Source: Azoarcus sp. Aa7 (GTDB lineage Bacteria > Pseudomonadota > Gammaproteobacteria > Burkholderiales > Rhodocyclaceae). Taken from it: a stretch of 64,000 bases of DNA. The first letter of the stretch is position 1. Each line of letters opens with the position of its first letter. The DNA lies in assembly GCF_014822185.1 (NCBI RefSeq), contig NZ_QVLR01000044.1, positions 1-64,000 on the forward strand, read 5' to 3'. Position numbers and translations under genes: made by a program. Of the stretch, positions 53,225 to 61,177 are shown piece after piece. The notes below the pieces were generated by a model, which saw only the letters and a program-made list of their open reading frames with translations, made no database searches and was not told where the DNA came from.

Positions 53225-53238
53225 GAGGAACATTCCTC
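53225..53238 (+). promoter_or_regulatory. Ribosome-binding site inside a small hairpin
   Basis: GAGGAA-CA-TTCCTC (53225-53238) is a perfect inverted repeat ending directly at ATG 53239, so the GGAGG site can base-pair with the sequence before the start codon. This could modulate translation of the transglycosylase; the stem is only about five usable base pairs. Confidence 0.4.
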
Positions 53239-53991
53239 ATGATCCAGCTCATCGCGTGCCGACGCTGTCCCATGCCTCTGCGAGACAGTGCGACCGGCTT
53301 GACTTCGCAGCCCCGGCTGCAGGTGTCGCGCACGGCTGTGGCCACGTGCGTCGTGCTCGCGATCTGCGGCAGTTCGCCGTGCCGGGCCGATCGCCTTTAC
53401 GGCTATGCCGACGAGCAGGGCGTGTTCAACTTCAGCGACGCCCCGAGCGATCCCAGGCACCGCCTGATCCTCGACGTCAGCCCTCCGCGCCCTGCCCCGG
53501 GCAGTGCCGGGGCACGAGCGAAGGCGGCCAGCGTGCGCCGCAGCCCGGATCAGCTCACCCCGCTGATCCATGACGCCGCCCGCCGGCACCGCCTCGACCC
53601 CGCCCTCATCGAAGCCGTCGCGTTCGTCGAAAGCCGCTTCGACGAGCGCGCCCGCTCGCCCAAGGGGGCGCTCGGCCTGATGCAGCTCATGCCGGCCACC
53701 GCCACCCGGTTCGGCGTCCGCGATCCGTTCGACGCGCGCCAGAACCTCGCTGGCGGAGCGCAATACCTGAGGGAGCTGCTCGACCGCTTCGCTTCGCTGC
53801 CGCTGGCGCTGGCCGCCTACAATGCAGGAGAAGGCGCAGTCGAGAGACACGGCGGCAGCGTTCCTCCCTATGCGGAAACGATGATGTATGTCCCCAGGGT
53901 GCTGGAACGCTATCAAGCCCTCCAGCAGACCCGTCCGCACGGAGATTCCGCGCCCGATGTCCCCGCAGGCCGTGCACGCGCAGCCCCGTGA
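53239..53991 (+). CDS. Lytic transglycosylase with N-terminal DUF4124-like domain
   Basis: Exported peptidoglycan-cleaving enzyme of 250 residues. A long signal region (hydrophobic run AVATCVVLAICGSSPCRA) is followed by a DUF4124-like strand pair (DRLYGYADEQGVFNFSDAP). A Slt/GEWL domain follows, with catalytic Glu in AFVESRFDERARSPKGALG, then LMQLMPATA and AYNAGEGAVER. It lies next to the secretion operon and could open the wall for its passage (inference). ATG 53272 is an alternative start. Confidence 0.88.
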   Translation: MIQLIACRRCPMPLRDSATGLTSQPRLQVSRTAVATCVVLAICGSSPCRADRLYGYADEQGVFNFSDAPSDPRHRLILDVSPPRPAPGSAGARAKAASVRRSPDQLTPLIHDAARRHRLDPALIEAVAFVESRFDERARSPKGALGLMQLMPATATRFGVRDPFDARQNLAGGAQYLRELLDRFASLPLALAAYNAGEGAVERHGGSVPPYAETMMYVPRVLERYQALQQTRPHGDSAPDVPAGRARAAP

Positions 53992-54025
53992 GCATGCGGG
54001 CAGCAGCATCCGGGCGGCCGCCCCC

Positions 54026-54706
54026 TCAGACGGGCACTCCGTCACGGCGCACGCAACGCGCAGGAATCCCCGCCCACTCCTCGCCCGGCCCGATCCGGCT
54101 CCCCATCGGCACGACCGCAGCTGCCCAGACCACCGCGCCGTCGCCGATCTCCACGTCCGGCATCACCACCGCCTTGACGCCGACCGTGACGTTGTTGCCG
54201 ATGCGCACGCGACCCAGGATGAGCTCGCTGCCGCGGATGAGGTGGCCGGTCACCAGACTGTCTTCCCCCAGGATCACGAAATTGCCCAGCGACACCATCC
54301 ACGGCTCGATGATCTTGCCGCCGATCATGATGTTATGCCCCACCCTGCTGCCGAAGAACCTGTACAACACTCCGCGCAGCGTCACCGGGCAAGCATAGGT
54401 GTGAATCAGCACGCTCAGATTGAACAGGTTGAGGAAACCGAGCAGCTTCCACACATTCGCCTCGCGGCCCGGCACCGCGAGGCTGAGCCGGCCGGCAACG
54501 AGGGGATAGCGGGCATGCACGGCGCGACCGATCAACCCGGTCGTGGCGATCACCAGCAGTGCGAATACCGCGATCGCGATCAGCGGCGCGAACGACGGCA
54601 CGGCGTCAACCGCGTGAAACGCCAGCGACGCGCCGGCGAATGCGACGAGCAGGCTGAGCGTGAGCGCAACCCCGCCCAGGATGGCATCAATGGTGTGAAA
54701 CGGCAC
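54026..54706 (-). CDS. Membrane-linked hexapeptide-repeat acyltransferase
   Basis: About 226 residues. Two N-terminal membrane helices (AILGGVALTLSLLVAFAGASL and IAIAVFALLVIATTGLI) precede a left-handed beta-helix of hexapeptide repeats (IMIGGKIIEPWMVSLGN, VRIGNNVTVGVKAVVMPDVEIGDG) that ends AGIPAR. This resembles the carboxyl part of non-ribosomal-peptide-synthetase-associated transferases (Pls/PosA-like). GTG 54706 has AAAGGGGG upstream and is preferred over ATG 54760. The acceptor is unknown; sugar or lipid acetylation in the neighbouring pathway is possible. Confidence 0.78.
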   Translation of the reverse strand: MPFHTIDAILGGVALTLSLLVAFAGASLAFHAVDAVPSFAPLIAIAVFALLVIATTGLIGRAVHARYPLVAGRLSLAVPGREANVWKLLGFLNLFNLSVLIHTYACPVTLRGVLYRFFGSRVGHNIMIGGKIIEPWMVSLGNFVILGEDSLVTGHLIRGSELILGRVRIGNNVTVGVKAVVMPDVEIGDGAVVWAAAVVPMGSRIGPGEEWAGIPARCVRRDGVPV

Positions 54707-54852
54707 CTCGTCCCCCTTTGTTGTTGCGATTCGCGCGAGTCGCTCCGGCAAGGCGCGCATCGGAACACTTCATTTTGTCCGCCATGATCAGGCCGCAGCA
54801 CCATGCACAGCCGGCTTCCTGCACAGCAGGCGGGTGGCGGACCGCCGTCGGC

Positions 54853-56070
54853 CTAAGCCGCATGCCCCAGCACGACCGTTTCCGTCGGCGAGCGGAGTTC
54901 ATACGATATTCCCCGCCACGTGATGCGCCGCGTGGTCGAGGAGTAAAGGGTATTTACCAGACTCAGCAGTGAAGCGAGCGGCGCGCACAGCACGTATCGC
55001 CACCGCAGGCACTCGAGATCGCCCGCAATCGCAGGCAGCAGTCTCTTCACGCTGCCCAGCAGCAGCACCGCATTCGCAAGGCTCAGCGGCACCAGCACCA
55101 GGCAGCCCGCCCCGACGAGCCACACCGGCGCGCCGGTCAGCATATAGGCCGCGGCACTGCCGAGACCATACAGCGGTAGAAGGTTCGCAAACGAGTGCAC
55201 GAGGGCCGCGGACCACCAGAGGAAGGGGAAATACACCCGCGAGATGATGCTCTGGCGGTTCGTGAACTCGAGCGTTTCGCGCAGCGTCGAGCCTTCGTGC
55301 GAAATCGCGATGCACGAGGTCACGAAGCGCAGCTCCAGGCCCACCCGGCGCACCGCGAGCGTAAACGGGAAGTCGTCGGAAACGGCGCGGTCCCACGCCT
55401 TGTCCACTTCCGCCCGCCGGAACACCTCGCCCGAGATGGCCATCGCGCCCCCCCAGGCGAAGTTGTGCGCCGGGTCGCACAGGAAGGGGAGCGCGCCCGC
55501 ATTCCACGTGCTGCGCAGCATGGCTCCGAGGGTCGGCTGCGGCGGCAGGTACCAGCGAAAGCCCGTGGTCGCTCCGACACCGCTCTCGCCCAACGGTGCG
55601 ATGAGCCGGGACACGAAACCCGGATCCGGCCGGATATCCGAATCGGCGAAGACCAGCACGCCCGCCCCGGCATCCACGCTACGCACGGCCGCGAGCTGAT
55701 TCGTGAGTTTCTGCGCGCGCCTGTTGTCGATACCGGCCACCACGATCGTCGCCGCGTGGCGTGCTCCGGCGAGCTCATGACGCCCCAGCGCCCGCCGCAA
55801 TTCCGCGCAGGCCGGATCGTCCGCGGCGGCGACGGCAAATACCAGATGCAGATCGGGACAGTCCTGCATGAACCACGCGTCGATGTTGTCCTGGAATCCC
55901 GGGTCTATCCCCTTGCACGGCAGCACGAGGAAAACAGGGCGGTGCAGCGCCGCAGCTGTCGCACGTTCCGGCACACGATCGAGATAACGCTGCATCCGGA
56001 ACGTAAATACGAACGGCAACAGCCCCAGCACGACCGTCAACAGAACCAGCGCAGTATTCAGTGCCATCAT
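54853..56070 (-). CDS. Family 2 glycosyltransferase, ceramide-glucosyltransferase/HpnI-like
   Basis: 405 residues: an N-terminal membrane anchor, a GT2 catalytic domain, and three or four C-terminal membrane helices. Catalytic aspartates are visible in FADSDIRPDPGF and AVSDDFPFTLAV. A QxxxR-type motif occurs in NRQSIISRVYFP. The layout matches bacterial ceramide glucosyltransferase-like enzymes such as HpnI, which glycosylate lipids at the inner membrane. The true acceptor is unknown. It follows the nitroreductase-like gene by 41 bases. Confidence 0.85.
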   Translation of the reverse strand: MMALNTALVLLTVVLGLLPFVFTFRMQRYLDRVPERATAAALHRPVFLVLPCKGIDPGFQDNIDAWFMQDCPDLHLVFAVAAADDPACAELRRALGRHELAGARHAATIVVAGIDNRRAQKLTNQLAAVRSVDAGAGVLVFADSDIRPDPGFVSRLIAPLGESGVGATTGFRWYLPPQPTLGAMLRSTWNAGALPFLCDPAHNFAWGGAMAISGEVFRRAEVDKAWDRAVSDDFPFTLAVRRVGLELRFVTSCIAISHEGSTLRETLEFTNRQSIISRVYFPFLWWSAALVHSFANLLPLYGLGSAAAYMLTGAPVWLVGAGCLVLVPLSLANAVLLLGSVKRLLPAIAGDLECLRWRYVLCAPLASLLSLVNTLYSSTTRRITWRGISYELRSPTETVVLGHAA

Positions 56071-56111
56071 TCCCACACCTCGGTTGCAGACGGATGTACC
56101 GGCTTGCGGTA

Positions 56112-57191
56112 TCAGCGACCGCCATCGGAAAGCAGATCCCGCACGGCCTTGCGCAGGGAGCGGGACTTGGGCGCGGACGACTCGCCGACGCGGCAGAAGA
56201 AGCACAACGGCTCGTGCTCCTGCATGCCCGCGAGGGCCTCGAACTGCCCCGCGAGATCCCTGACTCTCCCATCCAGGCCGGCCGACGCCGACAGCGAGGC
56301 CCCGGCGCGGCAATACCAACGGAAGATCACCGGCGTCATCTGCGGCTGCAGATGCAGCCCGAGCGAGGTGGCCGTGAGCCACAGGCGCTGCAAGGCAACG
56401 CCCGCATGGACGTAATCGGGATGTTCCTGCAGACGCATGCGCGGTCGCAATGCAACGTGCGCCGCACAGCGGACGCCGGGCAGGAGATCGAGCTGCATGC
56501 GCGGCAGGACGGTGCCGGCAAGATAGCGGTTGAAGAATCGGACGCGCCGCCAGCTTCCCAGCACCCACTGCATCAGCCGGGCCGTCAGGAAGTCCACACC
56601 CACGGCCTGCTCCGGAATGCGGTCCTCGCTGAAGCGCGCCCCCCAAGCGATGATCCGGCGATGGACCTCATAGGCCTCAGGACAAGCAAGGCGGATGTAC
56701 GCACTCTTCCACAGCAGGCGGGCAACCGCGACGCGCTCCCGGAGCGAGCCGAAGAACTGAACCCGATACTCGCGGCCGACTGCCGCGGCAAGCGTGCGCA
56801 TCTCGTCGTCGGACAGCGGTCGCATGCGCATCGGCCTTCTCTGCACGACCCTTTCTTCGATGAAGGGAAACAGGGGATCGGCCGGCCGCTCCGACCGGTT
56901 CACGCTGACCTCATAGACGGGCGCCGAATCCGGGCATCCCGGCAGCAAACGCCAGCTCGCGTCGCATCCGTGGCCGCTGGCCGCAATTCTCAGGGTCTCG
57001 AGCAAAGCGCCGTGCGCCATGTGGCTGGCATGCCCGCGGAAGTCGTACACACACCACTCCCGCGTATCGTGGCCATGCACCAGCACGCGATCGCCCCCGG
57101 CGAGTTCGAAGCGCCATGGCTGAGTGTTGTCGCCGCTGGGTGCCCAGCGTGCGAGATCGAGGATCTTCAACAGCACTTCGCGGTCAGGCAC
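56112..57191 (-). CDS. Nitroreductase-like protein
   Basis: 359 residues, much longer than simple nitroreductases (about 200). The N-terminal LDLARWAPSGDNTQPWRFEL block is the FMN-binding start of the family. The middle (DFLTARLMQWVLGSWRRVRFF) is atypical and the C-terminal region returns to the fold. The GTG start at 57191 overlaps the ThiF gene stop by 8 bases, so the two are translated together. Proteins joining a ThiF-type and a nitroreductase-type domain in one chain exist in mycobacteria (annotated MoeY). The redox substrate is unknown. Confidence 0.75.
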   Translation of the reverse strand: MPDREVLLKILDLARWAPSGDNTQPWRFELAGGDRVLVHGHDTREWCVYDFRGHASHMAHGALLETLRIAASGHGCDASWRLLPGCPDSAPVYEVSVNRSERPADPLFPFIEERVVQRRPMRMRPLSDDEMRTLAAAVGREYRVQFFGSLRERVAVARLLWKSAYIRLACPEAYEVHRRIIAWGARFSEDRIPEQAVGVDFLTARLMQWVLGSWRRVRFFNRYLAGTVLPRMQLDLLPGVRCAAHVALRPRMRLQEHPDYVHAGVALQRLWLTATSLGLHLQPQMTPVIFRWYCRAGASLSASAGLDGRVRDLAGQFEALAGMQEHEPLCFFCRVGESSAPKSRSLRKAVRDLLSDGGR

Positions 57192-58065
57192 GGCCCGCCC
57201 CCTGTTCGCGCATGCGGCGCAACTGCCGGCGGGCGACCCACAGCCCGAGACGCTGCAGCGGGTTGCGGTTGCCGCCGGGACGCCACGTCCGGACCATGCG
57301 GCTCCTGTAGGCATCGAACTGCCACCCCCAAGGTGCGGCCAGCACCTGCCCACGGCCAAGGAGAATCTTCAACGACTCCGCAGCCGCGGCTCCGGCGCAC
57401 AACTGGCATGCGATGATCGTCGACGGACCGCGCCGCTGCGCGAGATCGACCTGCGCGGGATCGGCAAGATAGGCCCGCTGGAGCATCGCCGGCGACAGGC
57501 CCAGCAGGAAGCGGATCGCCCTCTCCTCCTCCTCGCAGCCATCCAGACGGAAATACTCCTCGAAACTCGTCCGCCCGGGCAGGAAGGCAAGCATCGCCGC
57601 CCCCATGCCGAGCGGCGCCGCGGTGATCGCAGGAATGCCCAGTCGGTGACACGCCGCAAACGTCGCACGCCGGATGTCGAATGCAAAGAAATCCAGCCCG
57701 TCGACGTAAAGATCGACATCCTTCAGGAAGGCGTCGAGATTGTCGCTCGACACCCCCGCCGGAAAACGGCGCAGATCCAGCCCCGGATTGATGTCGAGCG
57801 CCATCCCGGCCAGCACATCGACCTTCGCGCGCCCGGCCGAGGACATCATCGCGCCCGCCTGCCGATTGAAGTTCACGAGATCGAAGGTGTCGAAATCGGC
57901 AATGTTGAACGCACCGATGCCGAGGCGCGCAAGGGTCAGAAGGTGGATGCCGCCAACGCCGCCCATCCCGGCGATCGCGATGCGCTTGCCGCGCAGGGCG
58001 GATTGTTCCGCTGCGGTCACCCAGCCGATGTTGCGCGCGAACGCTGCATCGTAATCGAATTTCAT
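57184..58065 (-). CDS. ThiF/MoeB/HesA-family E1-like adenylyltransferase
   Basis: 293 residues. The nucleotide-binding loop GMGGVGGIHL (33-42) is followed by the conserved Asp pair in ADFDTFDLVNFNRQ (Asn 67, Arg 68) and Lys 81, all needed for adenylation in E1 enzymes. Only one CxxC (CQLC) is seen, so the usual structural zinc site is incomplete. There is no adjacent ubiquitin-like partner (ThiS/MoaD). It therefore more likely activates a small molecule or peptide C-terminus than acts in thiamine or molybdopterin synthesis. Confidence 0.82.
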   Translation of the reverse strand: MKFDYDAAFARNIGWVTAAEQSALRGKRIAIAGMGGVGGIHLLTLARLGIGAFNIADFDTFDLVNFNRQAGAMMSSAGRAKVDVLAGMALDINPGLDLRRFPAGVSSDNLDAFLKDVDLYVDGLDFFAFDIRRATFAACHRLGIPAITAAPLGMGAAMLAFLPGRTSFEEYFRLDGCEEEERAIRFLLGLSPAMLQRAYLADPAQVDLAQRRGPSTIIACQLCAGAAAAESLKILLGRGQVLAAPWGWQFDAYRSRMVRTWRPGGNRNPLQRLGLWVARRQLRRMREQGAGRA

Positions 58066-58297
58066 GTTTACCGAAGGTCCTCACTGCGGCGCGCATTCAC
58101 CACGCACCGGGAACGGGCACCGACATGCCAAGCGACGGATTCTGGCATGCCTCACGGAAGAAGAGTATCGGAGACACTTGGACTATGATTGTCGGAAAAC
58201 AACGCTGCACGAAGACAAGCCGGGAAACACGCGGGATAAGCATCCGGACCGGGCGCCGAGATCCGCACACATAACCGACAATGCAAGGAGACTGGCG

Positions 58298-59065
58298 TTG
58301 CTGCTGTTCGAACGTTTCAACCTCGGCCACGGATTCCGGAAATACTTCCAGATCCACCCCGCGATCGACGACGCACTGCGCGACGACGTCTATCGAGTCC
58401 GACATGAGGTGTATTGCGAGGATCTCGGATTCGAACCGGTGCGCCTCGACCGTCTCGAAAGCGACGAATACGACGTACACAGCGAGCATTGCCTGCTGCG
58501 CACCAGTTCCGAGCCGATCAAGCTCGTCGGTTGCACGCGCCTCGTGCTGACTAACCCGCTAGAACGCTCCCGCCCGCTTCCCTTCGAGCACACTTGCGCC
58601 GCGACGCTCGACCGGTCTATCGTCGACCCCGCCCGCCTGCCCCGCGAAACGATCGCCGAGGTGTCGCGGCTGGCGGTGCGCGCCGACTACCGGCGCCGGC
58701 GCGGCGAATCGCGCACCAGCCCGCTGATCCGTGACGAGGACTTCGGTACGAGCAGTCAGCCGCGCTTCCCCTACATTCCGATCGGCCTCTACCTCGGGGC
58801 CCTCGCCCTTGCCGAACGCCACGGCATCGAGACCGTATTCATGCTGACGGAACCCCGTCTTGCAACCCATCTGGCACGACTCGGCGTGGACGTCCGCCAG
58901 ATTGGCGGCGCCGTCGAGCACCGGGGAACCCGCATTCCGTCGATGATGAACGTTCAGAGCATCATCAAGGGCATGCGCTTCATGCTGAAGCCGATGTGGG
59001 CCACGATTCGCGAGGAAATCCATGCCGCATACGCGGACAAGGCCTCCGCAACGCGTCCCGCATGA
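58298..59065 (+). CDS. PEP-CTERM/exosortase-associated acyltransferase (FeeM-like N-acyl amino acid synthase family)
   Basis: GNAT-fold protein of about 255 residues. It has the autoinducer-synthase-like block YRVRHEVYCEDLGFEP near residue 35 and an EVSRLAVRADYRRR motif. This type of long-chain acyltransferase uses acyl-ACP, and some relatives make N-acyl amino acids. TTG 58298 is preferred: AAGGAG (58285-58290) lies 7 bases upstream and the family N-terminus begins there. The frame is open from 58064, but that leader has no homology-like character. It is transcribed divergently from the ThiF gene. Confidence 0.85.
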   Translation: MLLFERFNLGHGFRKYFQIHPAIDDALRDDVYRVRHEVYCEDLGFEPVRLDRLESDEYDVHSEHCLLRTSSEPIKLVGCTRLVLTNPLERSRPLPFEHTCAATLDRSIVDPARLPRETIAEVSRLAVRADYRRRRGESRTSPLIRDEDFGTSSQPRFPYIPIGLYLGALALAERHGIETVFMLTEPRLATHLARLGVDVRQIGGAVEHRGTRIPSMMNVQSIIKGMRFMLKPMWATIREEIHAAYADKASATRPA

Positions 59066-59096
59066 GCACGCACGGCGGAACTCCCGCCTGCGCGCG

Positions 59097-59124
59097 AAAA
59101 AAAACCGCGCCTCGAGGCGCGGTT
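59097..59124 (-). terminator. Terminator between acyltransferase and prpE
   Basis: AACCGCGCC-TCGA-GGCGCGGTT is a perfect 9-bp stem with a four-base loop. On the minus strand it is followed by eight T (complement of 59097-59104), giving a strong end for prpE, 26 bases after its stop. Confidence 0.88.
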
Positions 59125-59149
59125 CCTTGCGGCTTCCCGATACTCCGGC

Positions 59150-61042
59150 TCAGCCCGCCAGAGCGGCCTTGATCTGATCCAGCGTGCTCGGATCGTCGAT
59201 CGTCGTCAGGTCGCCGGCGTCACGACCTTCCGCCAGCGCCTGGATGGAGCGGCGCAGCATCTTGCCGGAACGCGTCTTCGGCAGGCCCGAGATGAAGTGC
59301 ACGCGTGCCGGACGGGCAATCGCGCCGAGGAGGTTGTCCACGGTCTTCATCACTTCCTTCTCGAGTTCGGCACGTTTTTCGGCGGAATCGACACGGGAAG
59401 CGTCCTTCACCACGGCGAAGGCCATCGGCATCTGACCCTTCAGCTGGTCGGCCACACCGACGACTGCGACTTCGGCGATCGCGGTGTGCGCCTGGATCGC
59501 TTCCTCGATCTCGCGGGTGCCGAGACGATGGCCGGCGACGTTGATCACGTCGTCCATGCGGCCGAGGATGGTGTGGTAGCCGTTCTCGTCCTTGATGCCC
59601 CAGTCGGACGACGAGTAAATCACCGGATGGCTGAAGGTGCTGAAGTAGGTCGAGACGAAGCGGTCATCCTGCCCCCACACGGTGGTCAGGCAGCCCGGCG
59701 GCAACGGCGGGACGATACCGACGATGCCCTTCTCGTTGGCGCCGCACTCGCTGCCATCCTCGCGGAAGATGCGCAGGTCGTAGCCATACACCGGGAAGGC
59801 GGGTGAGCCCAGCTTGATCGGGCTCTGCTCGATGCCGCGGCAGATCGCCAGCATCGGCCAGCCGGTCTCGGTCTGCCAGTAGTTGTCGATGACCGGGATG
59901 CCCAGTTCGTCCATGATCCACTTATGGCTGGTCTCGTCGAGCGGCTCGCCGGCCAGGAACAGGTGCTTGAGCGAGGACAGGTCGTACTTCTTGAGGAAGG
60001 CCGGATCCTGCTTCTTCAGCACGCGCACGGCGGTCGGCGCCGAGAACATCACCGTGACCTTGTATTTTTCGACGATCTGCCACCAGATGCCGGCATCCGG
60101 GCGCAGCGGCGTGCCTTCGTACATGACCGTCGCCATGCCGGCGAGCAGCGGACCGTAGATGATGTAGCTGTGACCGACGACCCAGCCGATGTCGGAGGTC
60201 GAGAACATCGTCTCGCCCGCATCGCCGGTGAAGATGTGTTTCATCGACGCGGCAAGGGCGACGGCATAGCCGCCGGTGTCGCGCTGCACGCCCTTCGGCT
60301 TGCCGGTCGTACCCGAGGTGTAGAGGATGTAACTCGGCTCGGACGACTCCAGCCAAGTCACCGGAACCTTGGCGTCCATGTGCTTCGCGCGCAGTTCGCC
60401 GTAGTCGATATCGCGACCGGCAACCTTCGGGAAGCCCTTGTCCAAGCCGCGATCGACGATCAGGACCTTCTGCGGCGGGAACTCGGCCAGCTTGCAGGCC
60501 TCATCGACGAGGTGCTTGTACGGCACGGGCTTGCCGTTGCGCATGCCGGCGTCGGAGCTCACCATCAGCACGGGCTTCGCATCGTCGATGCGGGTCGCCA
60601 GCGAACCGGCGGCAAAACCGCCGAACACCACCGAGTGGATCGCGCCGATGCGCGCGCAGGCGAGCATCGCGAACGCCGCCTCGGCGATCATCGGCATGTA
60701 GATCAGGACGCGATCGCCCTTCTTGACGCCGAGGTCCTGGTAGATCGCCGCCATGCGCTCGACTTCGCGCTGCAGTTCGGCGAACGAATAGACCTTCTCT
60801 TCGTCGGTTTCGGTCGACACGTAGACCAGCGCGCGGTCGTTCGGACGCTTCGCGGCATGGCGGTCTACGGCATTGAAGCAAAGGTTGGTTTCCCCCCCCT
60901 TGAACCACTTAACGAACGGCGGATTGGAAAAGTCGCAGATCTGCTCTGCGGGCTTGTTCCAGTCGATGAGCCCGGCCTGCTCGGCCCAGAACTCGTCGCG
61001 TTTTTCGATGGAACGACGGTGAAACTCGTTGTACGCGGTCAT
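59150..61042 (-). CDS. prpE: Propionyl-CoA synthetase
   Basis: AMP-forming acyl-CoA ligase of 630 residues. It begins with an ACS N-terminal block (YNEFHRRSIEKRDEFWAEQ). It carries the AMP-binding loop YTSGTTGKPKGVQRDTGGY, the TETGWP region, the GRMDDVINVAGHRLGTREIE hinge, and the catalytic Lys in PKTRSGKMLRR. The QRDTGGY and VVGHSYIIYGPL variants are those of PrpE rather than acetyl-CoA synthetase. GAGAGGA precedes the start. No prpBCD genes lie alongside. Confidence 0.92.
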   Translation of the reverse strand: MTAYNEFHRRSIEKRDEFWAEQAGLIDWNKPAEQICDFSNPPFVKWFKGGETNLCFNAVDRHAAKRPNDRALVYVSTETDEEKVYSFAELQREVERMAAIYQDLGVKKGDRVLIYMPMIAEAAFAMLACARIGAIHSVVFGGFAAGSLATRIDDAKPVLMVSSDAGMRNGKPVPYKHLVDEACKLAEFPPQKVLIVDRGLDKGFPKVAGRDIDYGELRAKHMDAKVPVTWLESSEPSYILYTSGTTGKPKGVQRDTGGYAVALAASMKHIFTGDAGETMFSTSDIGWVVGHSYIIYGPLLAGMATVMYEGTPLRPDAGIWWQIVEKYKVTVMFSAPTAVRVLKKQDPAFLKKYDLSSLKHLFLAGEPLDETSHKWIMDELGIPVIDNYWQTETGWPMLAICRGIEQSPIKLGSPAFPVYGYDLRIFREDGSECGANEKGIVGIVPPLPPGCLTTVWGQDDRFVSTYFSTFSHPVIYSSSDWGIKDENGYHTILGRMDDVINVAGHRLGTREIEEAIQAHTAIAEVAVVGVADQLKGQMPMAFAVVKDASRVDSAEKRAELEKEVMKTVDNLLGAIARPARVHFISGLPKTRSGKMLRRSIQALAEGRDAGDLTTIDDPSTLDQIKAALAG

Positions 61043-61177
61043 AAGCTTCCTCTCCCTACTATGATCCCTGCACTTCTTGCTTTAGATATGCCTTCCGGCA
61101 CCGCCGGCCCCTTTCCTCCAAGGGACAGCGGCGCCACCTTTCACAGCTTTGTTGTTATTGTTCCCCGGGGCAGCGAC

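Noticed and set aside
57184-58065. Calling the ThiF-family gene thiF or moeB
   Set aside because: No thiS, moaD or other pathway genes are adjacent, the zinc cysteines are incomplete, and the neighbours point to a different role.
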